A stretch of 10,000 nt of DNA, from contig JAPXFY010000026.1 in the NCBI GenBank assembly GCA_030674185.1, positions 36,998,709-37,008,708 on the forward strand, written 5' to 3'. A model generated the notes under the pieces. That model was not told the DNA's origin and ran no database searches. It saw only the letters and a list, made by a program, of their open reading frames with translations. Positions 7,042 to 10,000 of this stretch are shown here, one piece after another; position 1 is the first letter of the stretch; every line of letters starts with the position of its first letter. Source of the DNA: Monoplex corrugatus. Taxonomy: Eukaryota > Mollusca > Gastropoda > Littorinimorpha > Ranellidae. Both the position numbers and the translations under genes were made by a program.

Positions 7042-7190
7042 GTTATAACAACTCTTCCAGCTTCTGTGGTCATTAAGGTGGCGTAGAAAATGGAGGGGGA
7101 GGGGGGTAATGTGAGTACAAAGGTAACCTCCATGCGTGCGATGATCCTAAAAAAAAAAAAAAAAAAAGGCTGGGAGAGTCAAAGGGTTAA
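7042..7190. other. SINE flank ending in an isolated TTAA terminal repeat
   Basis: This is a short unique stretch with GGAGGGGGAGGGGGG (about 7092-7106) and an A19 run (7149-7167). TCAAAGGGTTAA at 7179-7190 is the same terminus that closes the two foldback repeats. It could be the right end of a larger TTAA-bounded element starting at 6436, with the SINE inside, or a separate fragment. Confidence 0.4.
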
Positions 7191-8088
7191 AGTCACAGAG
7201 TAAGAAGTCTGCGGTTTGGTTTAGCCTAGGAGTTATGATTTATTACAATGGCTACATGCATGAGTGCTTGGGCTACAGCTGAAAAAAAAAAACACAACAA
7301 TGCCACAAAGTTTACTGCTGTCACAGTGAAATACTCGAATTGTTGAGAACTAGTGATTTTAAGAAAAAAAAATCTGAGTGTGGACTATAATTGTTATTGT
7401 TGTTTAAAGCCCAGCCGACTGCGTAGAGCCATATCGAGGCTATAACCGTTTCAAAACATACAAAATTTCAACAACAACAACAACAACAATAAACTAAGTA
7501 CACAAATCAATGCATTCGCGCACATAATCCAAGGACATGCCCCTGGCGTTGACCACTCCGTCCAATTTATCACACAGGGGATTTTAAAAAAAACACACAC
7601 CTGAATACAATTTAAGCATAGCTAAGGACACCAAAACATATACAAAAATGGGCCTAAATTACCTAAAATTGCTTCTGCATATCTCATTTCCCTAGAGCCA
7701 AAAATGCATTTAATACATTATCCAACCAACTATCCATCCTAAGAAAAAAAGTGTGCAAGACTTTAACGAACACATACAGGTGAATGGACCTGCAAGGCAA
7801 AAAATGACAGGAAGAAACGACAGAAAGCAAAGGAACAAGGCAGAAACAAAGAGAGTGACAGAAAAGAGGACATTTCTGCAAAGAATTGCCAGAAGATGGG
7901 GAGAAAAAAGGAAATTTCTAGCACAGAATTTCCACAAGGTCGGGATACTGTTTATATTGAAAGAGTCCCCGGCATCCTCCCGGGGGGTGGGGGGAGAGAA
8001 GGAGTGTGGGCTGGGTGTTTATTATAAGATATAACATAGAAAAAAATCCACACCAACAGATTTTCTCACAAATCAATAAACATATGGA
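7191..8088. other. AT-rich non-coding stretch
   Basis: About 0.9 kb with no supported exon on either strand. It holds A-runs (7281-7290, 7362-7370) and a (CAA)n run at 7468-7489. A segment at about 7402-7441 (AAAGCCCAGCCGACTGCG followed by AGAGCCATATCGAGGC) looks like dispersed mollusc repeat sequence to me, but that is memory-based and unchecked. Purine-rich sequence at 7797-7935 keeps short frames open without protein-like composition. A CCCCGG/CCCGGGGGG inverted element lies at about 7967-7992. The region probably belongs to the long intron upstream of exon 1. Confidence 0.4.
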
Positions 8089-10000
8089 TAAACAGATACA
8101 GACAGAAATATACAAACCAATTAGACTTCTTTTACATAATGGACAAACATACAGACAGAAATATACAAACCAATTAGACTTCTTTTACATATGCTCAAAC
8201 AGATACAGACAGAAATACACAAACCAATTAGACTTCTTTTACATATGCTCAAACAGATACAGACAGAAATACACAAACCAATTAGACTTCTTTTACATAT
8301 GCTCAAACAGATACAGACAGAAATACACAAACCAATTAGACTTCTTTTACATATGCTCAAACAGATACAGACAGAAATACACAAACCAATTAGACTTCTT
8401 TTACATATGCTCAAACAGATACAGACAGAAATAGCAAACCAATTAGACTTCTTTTACATATGCTCAAACAGATACAGACAGAAATACACAAACCAATTAG
8501 ACTTCTTTTACATATGCTCAAACAGATACAGACATTCATAACAATTAGACCAAAGATTAAGATAGACAGAAATACACAAACCAATTAGACTTCTTTTACA
8601 TAATGACAAACAATACAGACAGAAATACACAAACCAATTAGACTTCTTTTACATAATGGACAAACAGATACAGACAAAATATCAAACCAATTAGAATTCT
8701 TTTACATATAGACAAAGCAATATAGACAGAAATACACAAACCATTAGACTACTTCTTTTACATACAGACAGAAACAGACAGAAATACACAAACCAGTTAG
8801 ACTACTTCTTTTACATACAGACAGAAACAGACAGAAATACACAAACCAGTTAGACTACTTCTTTTACATACAGACAGAAACAGACAGAAATACACAAACC
8901 AGTTAGACTACTTCTTTTACATACAGACAGACACAGACAGAAATACACAAACCAATTAGACTTCTTTTACATAATGGACAAACAGATACAGACAGAAATA
9001 CACAAACCAATTAGACTTCTTTTACATAATGGACAAACAATACAGACAGAAATACACAAACCAATTAGACTTCTTTTACATAATGGACAAACAGATACAG
9101 ACATAAATATGCAAACCAATTAGAATTCTTTTACATATAGACAAAGAATTATAGACAGAAATACACAAACCAGTTAGACTACTTCTTTTACATACAGACA
9201 GAAACAGACAGAAATACACAAACCAGTTAGACTACTTCTTTTACATACAGACAGAAACAGACAGAAATACACAAACCAGTTAGACTACTTCTTTTACATA
9301 CAGACAGAAACAGACAGAAATACACAAACCAGTTAGACTACTTCTTTTACATACAGACAGACACAGACAGAAATACACAAACCAATTAGACTTCTTTTAC
9401 ATAATGGACAAACAGATACAGACAGAAATACACAAACCAATTAGACTTCTTTTACATAATGGACAAACATATACAGACAGAAATACACAAACCAATTAGA
9501 CTTCTTTTACATAATGGACAAACAGATACAGACATAAATATGCAAACCAATTAGAATTCTTTTACATATAGACAAAGAATTATAGACAGAAATACACAAA
9601 CCAGTTAGACTACTTCTTTTACATACAGACAGAAACAGACAGAAATACACAAACCAGTTAGACTACTTCTTTTACATACAGACAGAAACAGACAGAAATA
9701 CACAAACCAGTTAGACTACTTCTTTTACATACAGACAGAAACAGACAGAAATACACAAACCAGTTAGACTACTTCTTTTACATACAGACAGAAACAGACA
9801 GAAATACACAAACCAGTTAGACTACTTCTTTTACATACAGACAGAAACAGACAGAAATACACAAACCAGTTAGACTACTTCTTTTACATACAGACAGACA
9901 CAGACAGAAATATACAAACCAATTAGACTTCTTTTACAAACAGACAGAAATATACAACCAATTAGACTTCTTTTACATATGCACAAACAGATACAGACAG
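8089..10000. repeat. 54-bp satellite with approximately 430-bp higher-order repeat, running off the right edge
   Basis: At least 35 tandem monomers of 52-55 bp are built on ACAGACAGAAATACACAAAC, then CARTTAGACT and (ACT)TCTTTTACAT. Three subtypes are visible. Type A ends in ATATGCTCAAACAGATACAG (8190-8520). Type B ends in AATGGACAAACAGATACAG. Type C has CAGTTAGACTACTTC and ends in ACAGACAGAAACAG. From about 8500 the subtypes form ordered blocks: B monomers, one diverged monomer with TAGAATTC and a GACAAAG..TATAGACAG junction, then a run of C monomers closed by GACAGACACAGACAG. Junctions at 8701, 9130 and 9561, and closers at 8931 and 9361, repeat at 429-431 bp. The third block has six C monomers where earlier ones have four. 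Open frames on both strands follow from the 54-bp (3 x 18) period. Confidence 0.95.

Noticed and set aside
8006..8541. Repeat proteins of 97-142 residues on both strands
   Set aside because: The 54-bp monomer is divisible by three and lacks stops in some frames. Frames break as soon as 53- or 55-bp monomers appear. There is no sign of selection on any frame.
8089..10000. CRISPR-like array of regular repeats
   Set aside because: Whole monomers are repeated with no unique spacers, and the context is eukaryotic. It is a satellite.

Overview
This is eukaryotic nuclear DNA, most likely from an invertebrate animal. I lean towards a marine mollusc, possibly a gastropod. The reasons are spliced exons with GT/AG junctions, very dense microsatellites and minisatellites, a tRNA-derived SINE, piggyBac-type TTAA foldback repeats, and an exon set encoding paired CARD-type death-fold domains. 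Nothing in the window looks bacterial: there are no operons or Shine-Dalgarno-led genes, and the long open frames are translated simple repeats. The species assignment is inference.

Only one gene can be supported. It is on the minus strand and only its 3' end is present: three coding exons at 5518-5304, 2498-2329 and 1098-954, ending in TGA. The exon phases join without error (phase 0 at the first junction; AG+G = Arg at the second) and give a 175-residue C-terminus. I read it as two consecutive CARD-like helical bundles, which suggests an adaptor or sensor in innate immune or cell-death signalling. Its 5' exons lie beyond the right edge, so the intron upstream of exon 1 is at least 4.48 kb.

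Layout from left to right: 1-953 is downstream flank or 3' UTR, holding a TTAA-bounded foldback repeat (122-301) and a small coding-like minus-strand frame (407-601). 954-1098 is the last exon. 1099-2328 is an intron holding a (GT)48 tract and a seven-unit array whose units each restate the splice-donor sequence. 2329-2498 is the middle exon. 2499-5303 is an intron holding a 1.6-kb purine-rich (GAA/CAA/GGA) tract, an 18-bp minisatellite and a 55-bp minisatellite that starts at the splice donor of exon 1. 5304-5518 is the first visible exon. From 5519 onward there are CT/CTGT, TATC and AT microsatellites (to 6352), a second foldback repeat, a tRNA-derived SINE (about 6652-7041), about 1 kb of AT-rich non-coding DNA, and a 54-bp satellite with an approximately 430-bp higher-order period that runs off the right edge.

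The most unusual feature is how the arrays sit relative to the gene. Both introns fully in view carry tandem arrays whose first unit begins at the 5' splice site, so donor-like sequence is copied many times inside the intron.
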